Shown here: piece by piece, positions 36,471 through 44,951 of the stretch
Layout of the letters: each line of letters opens with the position of its first letter
Numbering within the stretch: position 1 is the first letter of the stretch
NCBI RefSeq assembly: GCF_019904175.1
Contig: NZ_CP061913.1
Coordinates: forward strand, 4,588,001-4,652,000
DNA length: 64,000 nt
Reading direction: 5' to 3'
Source: Dactylosporangium vinaceum
GTDB lineage: Bacteria > Actinomycetota > Actinomycetes > Mycobacteriales > Micromonosporaceae
The notes under the pieces: model-generated
What the model was told of the DNA's origin: nothing
Databases searched by the model: none
Seen by the model: only the letters and a program-made list of their open reading frames with translations
Made by a program: the position numbers and the translations under genes

Positions 36471-37274
36471 CTACGAGACGGGGAAGCGGGCGGTGAACGC
36501 GGCGCGCACCGGCGCGCCGCGGGCGTCATCGAGCACCCCGAACACCATCTCGTCGAAGCAGCCCGCGGCGTCGGCCAGGGCACCGGCGAACGCGCCGGCC
36601 ACGGTGTCCGGGTCGTTGCCGAAGACGCCGCAGCCCCACGCGCCCAGGACCAGGCGCCGGTGTCCGTGGGCCGCCGCGACGGCGAGGACCCGGCGGGCCC
36701 GGACGGCGAGCGCGGCGGCGGCCCGGGCGGCCCGGGCCGTCGGCAGGGCACTGCGGTTGGGGGCCGCGGCGGTCAGGAAGGAGACGTCGTACGGGGTCTC
36801 CAGCAGCCGCCCGTCGTCGTCGCGGAACACCGGGACACCCGGCGAGTGGATGACGCTGTCGCTGTACATGCTGTCGTTGCGCGACCGGTGCAGCGCGTAG
36901 AACCGCGGCGCGCCGGTGAGGCAGCTGTACAGCGCCGACGCCCGCGCGAGGCTCTCCTCCTGGGCCCGGGCGCCGGTGCGGAAGCCGCCGCCCGGGTGCT
37001 TCGCGGACGCGAAGACAAGCGCCGCGACGGGGCCGTGCGCGGCGAGCCGGCGGGTGGCGGCCAGGGTGCTCTCACCGGTCACCGTGACGGCCACCGGGCC
37101 GGGAACGCCAGTCGCCGGCGGCAGCGGCTGCCCGGGCTCGTACAGCACGGTGCCGGTGACCGCCGCGCGTATCCCGGCGCGCAGATCGACCTTGCGGCCG
37201 CCGGGCGAGCGGTAGCCGGCAGCATGCAGGATCGCTATGGTGTCGCGGGCGAGGTCCCTCAGTTGTGCACTCAC
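36471..37274 (-). CDS. Microbial-type poly(ADP-ribose) glycohydrolase (TIGR02452 macrodomain-like)
   Basis: 267 residues. The PARG signature appears as HPGGGFRTGARAQEESLAR (GGG followed by QEE), and the late macrodomain motif as VLGAWGCGVFGNDP. The family removes ADP-ribose polymers or chains from proteins, or hydrolyses ADP-ribose derivatives. No PARP-like partner or NAD-consuming toxin is adjacent. GTG 37274 gives the normal family length. It lies alone between the phosphoketolase promoter and the His-rich gene. Confidence 0.87.
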   Translation of the reverse strand: MSAQLRDLARDTIAILHAAGYRSPGGRKVDLRAGIRAAVTGTVLYEPGQPLPPATGVPGPVAVTVTGESTLAATRRLAAHGPVAALVFASAKHPGGGFRTGARAQEESLARASALYSCLTGAPRFYALHRSRNDSMYSDSVIHSPGVPVFRDDDGRLLETPYDVSFLTAAAPNRSALPTARAARAAAALAVRARRVLAVAAAHGHRRLVLGAWGCGVFGNDPDTVAGAFAGALADAAGCFDEMVFGVLDDARGAPVRAAFTARFPVS

Positions 37275-37391
37275 GCCGCTCGATTCTGTCCGGCCGCGCC
37301 GTTTCCGGCGACCGGTTTAGCGGCCCCGGGCGATGCGCCGGGCGATGCGCCGGGCGGTTGCCGCCGGGCGCGACTGGGTAGACGTGCAGGC

Positions 37392-37622
37392 ATGGGACTG
37401 ACCGACGACGACATCACGACCACTGCACACAGCACGCACTCCGAACACCATGAGCACCACTCGCACTCCTCCCACCACTCGAGCGTCAACGGCGTGCCGA
37501 CCGACGACTCGGAGCACGAGGAGCACGTGGTCCGCGACCACGTCTCCGGCGAGGGCCCCAACGACGGCGGCGCCGACCCGCACGGCACCGACGGCGGCGC
37601 CGACGGGGGCGCCCAGCTCTGA
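37392..37622 (+). CDS. Small His-rich acidic protein
   Basis: 76 residues, strongly hydrophilic. His clusters HSEHHEHHSHSSHH occupy residues 15-30, then Asp/Gly-rich sequence. No membrane or signal segment. The composition suggests metal binding, though no defined site is seen. The ATG at 37392 lies next to GCAGG. A canonical terminator hairpin follows 24 bp after the stop, supporting a real transcript. Confidence 0.6.
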   Translation: MGLTDDDITTTAHSTHSEHHEHHSHSSHHSSVNGVPTDDSEHEEHVVRDHVSGEGPNDGGADPHGTDGGADGGAQL

Positions 37623-37645
37623 GGCGCCGATCCGCAGCAGCACTG

Positions 37646-37674
37646 AAGGCCGACCCGGCACCCGGGTCGGCCTT
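37646..37674 (+). terminator. Intrinsic terminator after the His-rich gene
   Basis: A perfect 13-bp stem, AAGGCCGACCCGG (37646-37658) with CCGGGTCGGCCTT (37662-37674), closed by a 3-nt loop and followed by CGTCTTTG. Position 24 bp after the stop codon and the shape fit rho-independent termination. Confidence 0.85.
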
Positions 37675-37678
37675 CGTC

Positions 37679-37772
37679 TTTGCAGGACATTGCACGAAGA
37701 CGTTGACGAATGGGTCAGAAATCTGCAATCTTATAGGCCCTGTCCTTGCAAAAACTGAGCAAACATCTGCAA
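37679..37772. promoter_or_regulatory. Cluster of TTGCA/TGCAA elements upstream of the glucanase gene
   Basis: Five TTGCA or TGCAA words occur at about 37680, 37690, 37724, 37746 and 37768. A near inverted pair TTTGCAGGACA (37679-37689) and TGTCCTTGCAA (37741-37751) frames an AT-richer segment with TTATAG at 37731. Streptomyces MalR/AglR-type LacI regulators of alpha-glucan genes use TTGCA-rich operators, so control by an alpha-glucan-responsive LacI protein is a reasonable inference. The remaining 170 bp to the start codon show no other element. Confidence 0.5.
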
Positions 37773-37941
37773 CTTCCGGTGAGTGCACCGCCAACCGCCC
37801 GCCGGTGAACACCCCACCCCCGCCCGATCCCGCGCGCGCCTCCGCCAATGTGCTGCCCACGCGTGCCCACGCACGCGAACCGCCGCACGGCCGCCGGGCC
37901 GGGCATTCCGCGCTGTCATCTGATCGGAGCAGAGGACAACC

Positions 37942-40900
37942 ATGCCCAGAAGAAGACTCACGGCCGGTGCGCTGACGGTCCTGCTGGCCGTCGCCGGTGC
38001 CGTCGGCCTCACCGCCGCCCCGCCCGCCGGCGCCGCCGGCGGCCCGAACCTCGCCCAGGGCAGGACCGCGACCGCCGGCAGCGCCAACAGCCCGTACGTG
38101 GCCGGCAACGTCACCGACGGCAACCAGAGCAGCTACTGGGAGAGCGCCAACAACGCGTGGCCGCAGTGGATCCAGGTCGACCTGGGCTCCGCGATCAGCA
38201 TCGACCAGGTCAAGCTCAAGCTCCCGACCGGCAGTTGGGGCGCGCGCACCCAGACCCTCGGCCTGACCGGCAGCACCGACGGCATCAACTTCACCACCAC
38301 GCTGTCCGCGCCCGCCGCCCGCCAGTTCGACCCGGCCAGTGCCAACACCGCAACCATCGGGTTCACCGCCGCGACCGTCCGTTACGTGCGGGCCACGATC
38401 ACCGCCAACACCGGCTGGCCGGCCGGGCAGCTGTCCGAGTTCGAGGTGTACGGCGCGGCAACGACGACCAACCCGCCGACCGCGCCCGGGAACCTGGCCT
38501 ACACCGAGCCCGGCAACGGCCAGATCAAGCTGACCTGGACCGCGTCCTCGTCGTCGCTGGGCATCGGCGGGTACACCGTCTACGCCAACGGCACCGCCCG
38601 GGCCACGGTCGCGGCGGGCACCCTCACCTACACCGACACCCAGGCCGCCGGGGCGACTGTCGAGTACTTCGTCCGCGCCCGCGACACCGCCGGCACGGAG
38701 AGCGCTGACAGCAACCATGTGACCCGCAACGGCAGCACCCAGCCGCCGGGCGGCACGAACCTGTCGCAGGGCAAGCCGGTCGACGCCAACTCCTCGGTCT
38801 TCGGGTTCGTCGCGGCCAATGCCGTGGACGGCAACGTCGCCACCTACTGGGAGTCCAACGGCTACCCGGGCACGCTCACCGTGCACCTGGGCGCCAACGC
38901 CGACATCAACTCCGTCGTCGTGCGGCTGAACCCCGACACCGCCTGGGGTGCCCGCACCCAGGCGATGACGGTGCTCGGCCGCGAGCAGTCCGCGACCGGC
39001 TTCACCACCCTCAAGGCCCAGGCGAACTACGCATTCGCGCCCGGCGGCACCCAGAACACGGTCACGATCCCGGTGACGGCCCGCGTGGCCGACGTCCAGC
39101 TGCAGTTCGCGAGCAACACCGGCGCGCCCGGCGGCCAGGTCGCCGAGCTGCAGGTGTTCGGGGCGATGGCACCGAACCCGGACCTCGTCGTCACCACCGC
39201 GTCCTGGTCACCCGCGTCGGTCAACGAGACGACAGCGATCACGCTGGCCGCCACCGTGCGCAACGACGGTACCGCCGCCGCCCCCGCGACAACCGTCAGC
39301 TTCGCGCTCGGCGGGTCGCTCGCGGGCTCGGCGAACGTCGGCGCCCTCGCCGCCGGCGCGTCCACGACCGTCACGTTCAACGCCGGCACCCGCCCGATCG
39401 GCAGCTACCCGCTGACCGCCACGGTCGACCCGGCCAACACGGTCGTCGAGCAGAACAACGACAACAACGCCTTCACCACCCCCGGCCCGCTCGTGGTGAC
39501 CCAGGCCCCCGGCCCGGACCTGCAGGTGACGGCGGTCGCCACCAACCCGGCCAGCCCGGCCGCCGGCGCCGCGGTGTCCTTCACCGTCGCGGTCGCCAAC
39601 ACCGGCACCACCGCGGTCAGCGCGGCCACGGTGACCCGGCTGAGCGTCGGCGGCACCACCCTGAACACCAGCACCGGCGCGATCCCGGCCGGGCAGACGG
39701 TCACCGTGGCCGTCAGCGGCACCTGGACCGCCGTCGCCGGCGGGGCCACGATCCTCGCCACCGCCGACGCGACGAACGTCGTCGCCGAGACCCACGAGGA
39801 CAACAACACGCTCTCGCGCTCCATTGTGGTCGGTCGCGGCGCCGCCGTGCCGTACACCGAGTACGAGGCCGAGGCGGCCAGCTACAACGGCACCCTGGTG
39901 ACCGCCGACCCGCTGCGCACGTTCGGGCACACCAACTTCGGCACGGAGAGCTCCGGCCGGGCGTCGGTGCGGCTCACCGGCACCGGGCAGTACGTCGAGT
40001 TCACCGCCACGAACCAGTCGAACTCCATCGTGGTGCGCAACTCGGTGCCCGACTCACCCTCCGGCGGCGGGCAGGACTACACGCTCAGTCTCTACGCCAA
40101 CGGCGTCTTCGTCCAGAAGCTCACCCTGTCGTCACACTTCAGCTGGTTGTACGGCACCAGCGACGACACCGAGTCACTGTCCAACAGCCCCGGGGCGGAC
40201 GCGCGGCGGCTCTTCGACGAGTCCCACGCGCTGCTGAGCCAGAGCTACCCGGCGGGCACGAAGTTCAAGCTCCAGCGCGACAGCGGCGACAACGCGTCGT
40301 TCTATTACATCGACCTCATCGACCTGGAGCAGGTCGCGCCGCAGCTGTCCCAGCCCGCCGGCTGCACGTCGATCACGCAGTACGGCGCCGTGCCCAACGA
40401 CGGCCTCGACGACACCGCGGCCATCCAGCGGGCGGTGATGGACGACCAGAACGGCGTCATCAGCTGCGTGTGGATCCCGGCCGGGCAGTGGCGCCAGGAG
40501 CAGAAGATCCTGACCCCGGACCCGACCCGCGGGCAGTTCAACCAGAAGGGCATCCGCAACGCCGTCATCAAAGGCGCCGGCATGTGGTACTCCCAGCTGT
40601 ACACGACCACCGAACCGCAGAACGTGACCGGGAACATCAACCACCCGCACGAGGGCAACGTCGGCTTCGACATCGACGACAACGTGCAGCTGTCCGACAT
40701 CGCGATCTTCGGCGACACCACCAACCGCAAGGACCGCGGCCACGGGCTCAACGGCCGCTTCGGCCAGAACACCAAGGTGTCGAACGTGTGGATCGAGCAC
40801 ACCAACGTCGGCGCCTGGGTCGGCCGCGACTACAGCGACACCCCCGCCTACTGGAACCCGGCCATCGGCCTGGAGTTCTCCGGCATGCGCATCCGCGACA

Positions 40901-41571
40901 CCTACGCCGACGGCATCAACTTCTCCAACGGCTCCCGCAACTCCAAGGTGTACAACTCCTCGTTCCGCACCACCGGCGACGACTCCCTCGCCGTCTGGTC
41001 GAGCACCTACGTCAAGGACCAGTCCGTCGACGTCGGCCACGACAACCACTTCACCAACAACACCATCCAGCTGCCGTGGCGGGCCAACGGCATCGCCATC
41101 TACGGCGGCTACGGCAACGGCGCGGAGAACAACCTCATCGCCGACACGATGAACTACCCGGGCATCATGCTGGCCACCGACCACTCGCCGATCCCGTTCT
41201 CCGGCACCACCGTCCTGGCGAACAACGGCCTCTTCCGCTGCGGCGGCGTGTTCTGGGGCGAGCAGCAGAAGTTCGGCGCCATCACGCTGTTCGCACCGGG
41301 CACCGACATCCCCGGCGTCACGATCCGCGACACCGACATCTCCGACTCCACCTACGACGGCATCCAGTTCAAGGCCGGCAGCGGCCAGTACCCGAACGTC
41401 GCCATCACCAACGTCCGTATCGACAAGTCCAACAACGGCGCCGGCATCCTGGCCATGGGCAGCGCCCGCGGCAGCGCCACCCTGACCAACGTCACCATCA
41501 CGAACTCCGCCACCGGCAGCGTCGTGAAGGAGCCCGGCTCCCAGTTCGTCTTCAACGGCACACCGAACTAG
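37942..41571 (+). CDS. Secreted multidomain alpha-1,3-glucanase (GH87-like, mycodextranase type)
   Basis: 1209 residues. A signal peptide occupies about 1-31. Then come a discoidin (F5/8 type C) domain at ~35-170, a fibronectin-III domain ~175-265, a second discoidin domain ~270-408, two CARDB-type beta-sandwiches ~412-630, a CBM6-like domain ~635-800, and a right-handed beta-helix to the end. The helix opens with the pectate-lyase-3-like GAVPNDGLDDTAAIQRAV and carries the Asp-rich active-site candidates YADGINFSNGSRNSKV and FRTTGDDSLAVW, as in GH87 alpha-1,3-glucanases. It should attack alpha-1,3-glucan of fungal walls or dental-plaque-type glucans outside the cell. AGAGGA precedes ATG 37942. 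Confidence 0.88.
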   Translation: MPRRRLTAGALTVLLAVAGAVGLTAAPPAGAAGGPNLAQGRTATAGSANSPYVAGNVTDGNQSSYWESANNAWPQWIQVDLGSAISIDQVKLKLPTGSWGARTQTLGLTGSTDGINFTTTLSAPAARQFDPASANTATIGFTAATVRYVRATITANTGWPAGQLSEFEVYGAATTTNPPTAPGNLAYTEPGNGQIKLTWTASSSSLGIGGYTVYANGTARATVAAGTLTYTDTQAAGATVEYFVRARDTAGTESADSNHVTRNGSTQPPGGTNLSQGKPVDANSSVFGFVAANAVDGNVATYWESNGYPGTLTVHLGANADINSVVVRLNPDTAWGARTQAMTVLGREQSATGFTTLKAQANYAFAPGGTQNTVTIPVTARVADVQLQFASNTGAPGGQVAELQVFGAMAPNPDLVVTTASWSPASVNETTAITLAATVRNDGTAAAPATTVSFALGGSLAGSANVGALAAGASTTVTFNAGTRPIGSYPLTATVDPANTVVEQNNDNNAFTTPGPLVVTQAPGPDLQVTAVATNPASPAAGAAVSFTVAVANTGTTAVSAATVTRLSVGGTTLNTSTGAIPAGQTVTVAVSGTWTAVAGGATILATADATNVVAETHEDNNTLSRSIVVGRGAAVPYTEYEAEAASYNGTLVTADPLRTFGHTNFGTESSGRASVRLTGTGQYVEFTATNQSNSIVVRNSVPDSPSGGGQDYTLSLYANGVFVQKLTLSSHFSWLYGTSDDTESLSNSPGADARRLFDESHALLSQSYPAGTKFKLQRDSGDNASFYYIDLIDLEQVAPQLSQPAGCTSITQYGAVPNDGLDDTAAIQRAVMDDQNGVISCVWIPAGQWRQEQKILTPDPTRGQFNQKGIRNAVIKGAGMWYSQLYTTTEPQNVTGNINHPHEGNVGFDIDDNVQLSDIAIFGDTTNRKDRGHGLNGRFGQNTKVSNVWIEHTNVGAWVGRDYSDTPAYWNPAIGLEFSGMRIRDTYADGINFSNGSRNSKVYNSSFRTTGDDSLAVWSSTYVKDQSVDVGHDNHFTNNTIQLPWRANGIAIYGGYGNGAENNLIADTMNYPGIMLATDHSPIPFSGTTVLANNGLFRCGGVFWGEQQKFGAITLFAPGTDIPGVTIRDTDISDSTYDGIQFKAGSGQYPNVAITNVRIDKSNNGAGILAMGSARGSATLTNVTITNSATGSVVKEPGSQFVFNGTPN

Positions 41572-41721
41572 CCGATCCGCGGCGAGAGGCTCCGCCTCCA
41601 CCCGCACCCCGCACGGTCCGCGCCACCCGGCTGCGGGCCGTGCGGGGCCGTGCGTGACCGGCGAGGCGATTGGGCACCGCGACAATGGGTACGCCCACCT
41701 CCACAACCTCTGGAGGCACGC

Positions 41722-41898
41722 GTGAGCATCTCCGACCCGATCGGCCAGCCCGACGGCGAGCGCCCCATCGACATCACCGACACGCCCGGAGACGACGGGC
41801 CGGGGCCGCTGCCGACCCCTGAGCCCCAGCCCGACCACGAAAGCCGGCCCGGCGAGGCACCCAGCCTGCCGGAGCCCGGCCAGCCCGCCCAGCAGTGA
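41722..41898 (+). CDS. Small Pro-rich acidic hydrophilic protein
   Basis: 58 residues beginning MSISDPIGQPDGERPIDIT and ending in a Pro/Glu-rich tail; no membrane segment or known motif. GTG 41722 is supported by a well-placed TGGAGG. Composition suggests an intrinsically disordered protein. Function unknown. Confidence 0.5.
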   Translation: MSISDPIGQPDGERPIDITDTPGDDGPGPLPTPEPQPDHESRPGEAPSLPEPGQPAQQ

Positions 41899-41965
41899 CG
41901 TCCGGGCCGGGGCCGACGAGCGGTCGCCCCCGGCCCCGCCGAGCCCGGGTGGAAGGTTCACGGTT

Positions 41966-41979
41966 CGAAACGTGTTTCG
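41966..41979. promoter_or_regulatory. Palindrome CGAAAC-GT-GTTTCG
   Basis: A perfect 6-2-6 inverted repeat within a longer imperfect dyad (GGTTCGAAAC / GTTTCGGAAC). It lies 70 bp upstream of the condensation-domain gene in the only AT-enriched part of the gap, so it is a good operator candidate for that two-gene operon. The regulator is not identified. Confidence 0.55.
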
Positions 41980-42048
41980 GAACATTTTCTGGCCGCGGCC
42001 GGCAAGTGTTCCTTGACCGGCGGGTCATGGGCGGTCGACGATGGGGTC

Positions 42049-43371
42049 GTGACGAGCCGCATCCTGGTGCCGTTCCAAGGGGAGGGCACCGGCGCCGGGC
42101 CCATGACGTGGGCGCAGCACTCGATGTGGCAGACGATGCAGGAGTCCGGCCGCAGCATGAACATCGGCGGCGCGCTGCCCCTGCCGCCGGGCACGCCGCT
42201 GGAGGCGATGACCCGCACCCTGCAGTACCTCGTCAGCCGGCACCCGGCGCTGCGGACCCGGCTCGAGTTCGGCGGCGACGGACCCCCGCGGCAGGTCGTG
42301 GCGGACGCCGGGGAGGCGGTCGTCGAGGTCGTCGACGTGCCGGCGGCCGGCGATGCGGGCGCGGCGGCGGAGGAGCTGCGGCGGCGATACCTTGACGACA
42401 GGTTCGACTACGCCGTCGAGTGGCCGGTGCGGATGGCGGTCGTGCGGTGCGGGCCGGAGCTGACCCACGTCGTGCTCGTCTACTGCCACCTCGCCGTCGA
42501 CAGCTTCGGCATCGACGAGCTCGTGCGTGACCTCGCCCATCTCGGCGGGCCGGCGAGTCCACGCGACAGCCTCACACCGCTCGCCATCGCCGCCGGTGAG
42601 CAGACTCCGGGCGGGGTCCGCAAGAGCCGCAAGTCGCTGCGGTACTGGGAGCAGCAGCTCCTGTCGCTGCCCGCCCCGCGGCCCGGGGCGCCGGGGGATG
42701 CGCGCGAGCCGCGGTTCTGGGAGCTCACCATCCGGTCCCCGGCGATCCACCGAGCGCTGCGGACCGTCGCGCACCGCACCGGTTTCGACTCCACGTTCGT
42801 GGCGCTCGCCGCCTACACCGTGGCCCGGGGCCGGCTCGCCGGTGGCGGGCCCGTCGCCGCCCAGCTGGTCGTGAACAACCGGTTCCGGCCCGGGTACGCC
42901 GACGCGGTGGGCCTGCTCGTCCAGAACGGCCTCTGCGTCATCGACCCGGCCGGTGAGCCGTTCGACGAGCTGGTGCGCCGGGCCTGGAACGCCGCCACCA
43001 ACGCCTTCGCGCACGGATACTACGACCCGGCCGGGCTCGCCGAGCTCCTCGACCGGCTGCCGCGCGACATCGCCTACCTGGTCAACGACCGCCGCGGCGG
43101 CACCGCCGCCGGTGCCACGGTCCCCACCGCCGACGAGGTCAAGGCCGCGGTGGCGCTTACCACGTCGCGGTGGACCAGGAAGATCGACCGGCTGACCTAC
43201 ACCATGATCGTCAACATCGACGCCGCCGCCGACGGGACCGACGCGGTCGACGTCGCCGTCACCGCCGACACGCACCGCATCGGACCGGCCGGGATCGAGG
43301 TGTTCGGCCGGGAACTCGAAGCCGTCCTGGTCGCCGCCGCGAGTGAAGGAGAGCCGAACCGTGCTCAGTGA
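42049..43371 (+). CDS. Free-standing condensation-domain-like acyltransferase
   Basis: 440 residues with the fold pattern of NRPS condensation domains: early MTWAQHSMWQTM, then HPALRTRLE, the active-site region LVYCHLAVDSFGIDEL, and late QLVVNNRFRP and GLLVQNGLCV. The canonical HHxxxDG reads CHLAVDS, keeping the second (catalytic) His and the Asp but changing the first His to Cys and the Gly to Ser. No carrier or adenylation domain is attached. It may condense an amine or alcohol with a carrier-bound or CoA acyl group, or be a PapA-like ester former. GTG 42049 is chosen by frame and family start; its stop overlaps the dioxygenase start. Confidence 0.85.
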   Translation: MTSRILVPFQGEGTGAGPMTWAQHSMWQTMQESGRSMNIGGALPLPPGTPLEAMTRTLQYLVSRHPALRTRLEFGGDGPPRQVVADAGEAVVEVVDVPAAGDAGAAAEELRRRYLDDRFDYAVEWPVRMAVVRCGPELTHVVLVYCHLAVDSFGIDELVRDLAHLGGPASPRDSLTPLAIAAGEQTPGGVRKSRKSLRYWEQQLLSLPAPRPGAPGDAREPRFWELTIRSPAIHRALRTVAHRTGFDSTFVALAAYTVARGRLAGGGPVAAQLVVNNRFRPGYADAVGLLVQNGLCVIDPAGEPFDELVRRAWNAATNAFAHGYYDPAGLAELLDRLPRDIAYLVNDRRGGTAAGATVPTADEVKAAVALTTSRWTRKIDRLTYTMIVNIDAAADGTDAVDVAVTADTHRIGPAGIEVFGRELEAVLVAAASEGEPNRAQ

Positions 43372-44275
43372 AGCCGACGCCGAACACTTCCTGACCCGCG
43401 GCTACATCGTCGTGCGCAACTGCTTCAGCCGGGCCGACGCGCAGGAGTACACCCGCACGCTCTGGACCCGGCTCGGCTACGACCCGCAGGACCCGTCGAC
43501 GTGGGCCGAGCCGTCGGTGCACATGCCCGGCCACCGCACCATCGACGTGGCAACGTTCGCCCCCAAGGCGTGGGAGGCGATCTGCGACCTGGTCGGCGGC
43601 CCGGAGCGGATCGCCACGACCGCACCGCACCAGTGGAACGACGGGTTCATCGTCAACCTCGGCGAGGGCGCGGACCGCCCGTGGGCCGACGCGTCACCGC
43701 AGGCGCCGGGCTGGCACAAGGACGGCGACTTCTTCCGGCACTTCCTCGACTCGCCCGAGCAGGGCCTGCTGACCCTGGTGCTGTGGTCGGACGTGCAGCA
43801 CCGGGGCGGCGCGACGTTCGTGGCGGCCGACTCGGTGGCCCCGGTGGCCCGGTTCCTGGCCGCGCACCCCGGCGGCGTGTATCCGCCGGGCGTCGAGCCC
43901 CCGCCCGGCGGCTCGGTGCCGGCCGTGTTCGACTACGCGGACCTCATCGCCGGCTGCACCGAGTTCGTCGAGGCCACCGGCGAGGTCGGCGACGTGTACC
44001 TGCTGCACCCGTTCATCCTGCACGCGCGGGCCCAGAACGTGCTGCGCGCGGTCCGGGTCATCACCAACCCGCCGGTGACCCTGGCCGAGCCGATGCGCTT
44101 CGACCGCGCCGACCCCGCCGAGCACTCCCTGGTGGAGCGGGCGGTCCTGCGCGCGCTCGGCGCCGAGCGGCTGCCGTTCACGCCGACCGGCCCGCGCGAG
44201 GTGCTCGTCCCGCCGCGCGTGCTGCGCCAGCAGCGGATGCTGGCCGAGGAGGCCGCCCGGCTGCGCGTCGGTTAG
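43361..44275 (+). CDS. Phytanoyl-CoA-dioxygenase-family Fe(II)/2OG oxygenase
   Basis: 304 residues. The HxD iron pair is in GWHKDGDFFRHF and the distal His in LLHPFILHARAQN, followed by an Arg for 2-oxoglutarate. PhyH-type enzymes hydroxylate or halogenate small metabolites and CoA esters. GTG 43361 is set by GGAG nine bases upstream and overlaps the condensation gene by 11 bp, so both proteins are probably made in equal amounts and act on the same compound. Its stop overlaps a convergent hydrolase gene by 4 bp. Confidence 0.85.
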   Translation: MLSEADAEHFLTRGYIVVRNCFSRADAQEYTRTLWTRLGYDPQDPSTWAEPSVHMPGHRTIDVATFAPKAWEAICDLVGGPERIATTAPHQWNDGFIVNLGEGADRPWADASPQAPGWHKDGDFFRHFLDSPEQGLLTLVLWSDVQHRGGATFVAADSVAPVARFLAAHPGGVYPPGVEPPPGGSVPAVFDYADLIAGCTEFVEATGEVGDVYLLHPFILHARAQNVLRAVRVITNPPVTLAEPMRFDRADPAEHSLVERAVLRALGAERLPFTPTGPREVLVPPRVLRQQRMLAEEAARLRVG

Positions 44276-44826
44276 CGGGCGGCGAGGAACTCGCGGGAGC
44301 GTTCGAGCACCAGGGCGGTGGCGTCGGCGTCGTAGGAGGGCAGGCTGCTGTCGGTGAAGAGGTGCCGGTCGCCCTTGTAGACGTACAACTGCGCAAGGTC
44401 TGTGATGCTCGTCAGCTCTTTGGCGGCGTCGATGTCGCCCTCGCCGGCGAAGAACGGGTCGGCGTCCATGCCGTGGATCTGCACGGGAACGCCCTCGGGC
44501 CACGGGCCGATCGCCCACTCGCCGCTGACGGGCAGGCACGCCTCGTAGAGCAGCGCGCCGCGGGCGCCGGGGCGGGTCTGTGCGAGGCGCTGGGCGAGCA
44601 TGACACCCCACGAGACCCCGGCGTACACCGAGCCGTCGAACGCGGACCAGTCCCGCTCGTCGACCTCCTTCGCGAGCGCCGCGCCCTCCTCCAGGGAGGC
44701 GGGCCGCACCCCGCCGAACAGGTCAGGCGTGTGCACGGTGTGCCCACCGGCCCGCAGCCCGTCCGCGAGCGCCAGGACGCCGTCGGTGAGCCCGCGCAGG
44801 TGGTGGAACAGTACGACTTCGGCCAT
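44272..44826 (-). CDS. Dienelactone-hydrolase-family protein, small form
   Basis: 184 residues of the alpha/beta-hydrolase fold. The nucleophile loop reads GVSWGVMLA, so Ser replaces the Cys of classic dienelactone hydrolase. Asp is in GMDADPFF and His in YKGDRHLFTD. The usual N-terminal leader of the family is missing, as in many actinobacterial short forms. It diverges from a GntR-TetR-type regulator, with an inverted repeat between them, suggesting local control. Confidence 0.82.
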   Translation of the reverse strand: MAEVVLFHHLRGLTDGVLALADGLRAGGHTVHTPDLFGGVRPASLEEGAALAKEVDERDWSAFDGSVYAGVSWGVMLAQRLAQTRPGARGALLYEACLPVSGEWAIGPWPEGVPVQIHGMDADPFFAGEGDIDAAKELTSITDLAQLYVYKGDRHLFTDSSLPSYDADATALVLERSREFLAAR

Positions 44827-44876
44827 ACCGGCCACCCTAGACCGGGCAGTCGCGCAGCGCAGCGATGAGAGCCGCG

Positions 44877-44893
44877 ACAGTTCCCGCAACTGT
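44877..44893. promoter_or_regulatory. Inverted repeat ACAGTT-N5-AACTGT
   Basis: A perfect 6-5-6 dyad in the 125-bp divergent gap between the hydrolase (start 44826) and the GntR-TetR-type regulator (start 44952). It is well placed for autoregulation and repression of the hydrolase. Confidence 0.6.
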
Positions 44894-44951
44894 GGACACG
44901 GCCGTCACGATAATCTGACAGGCATTTGCGGCGGTACTCCCGGGAGGCGGC

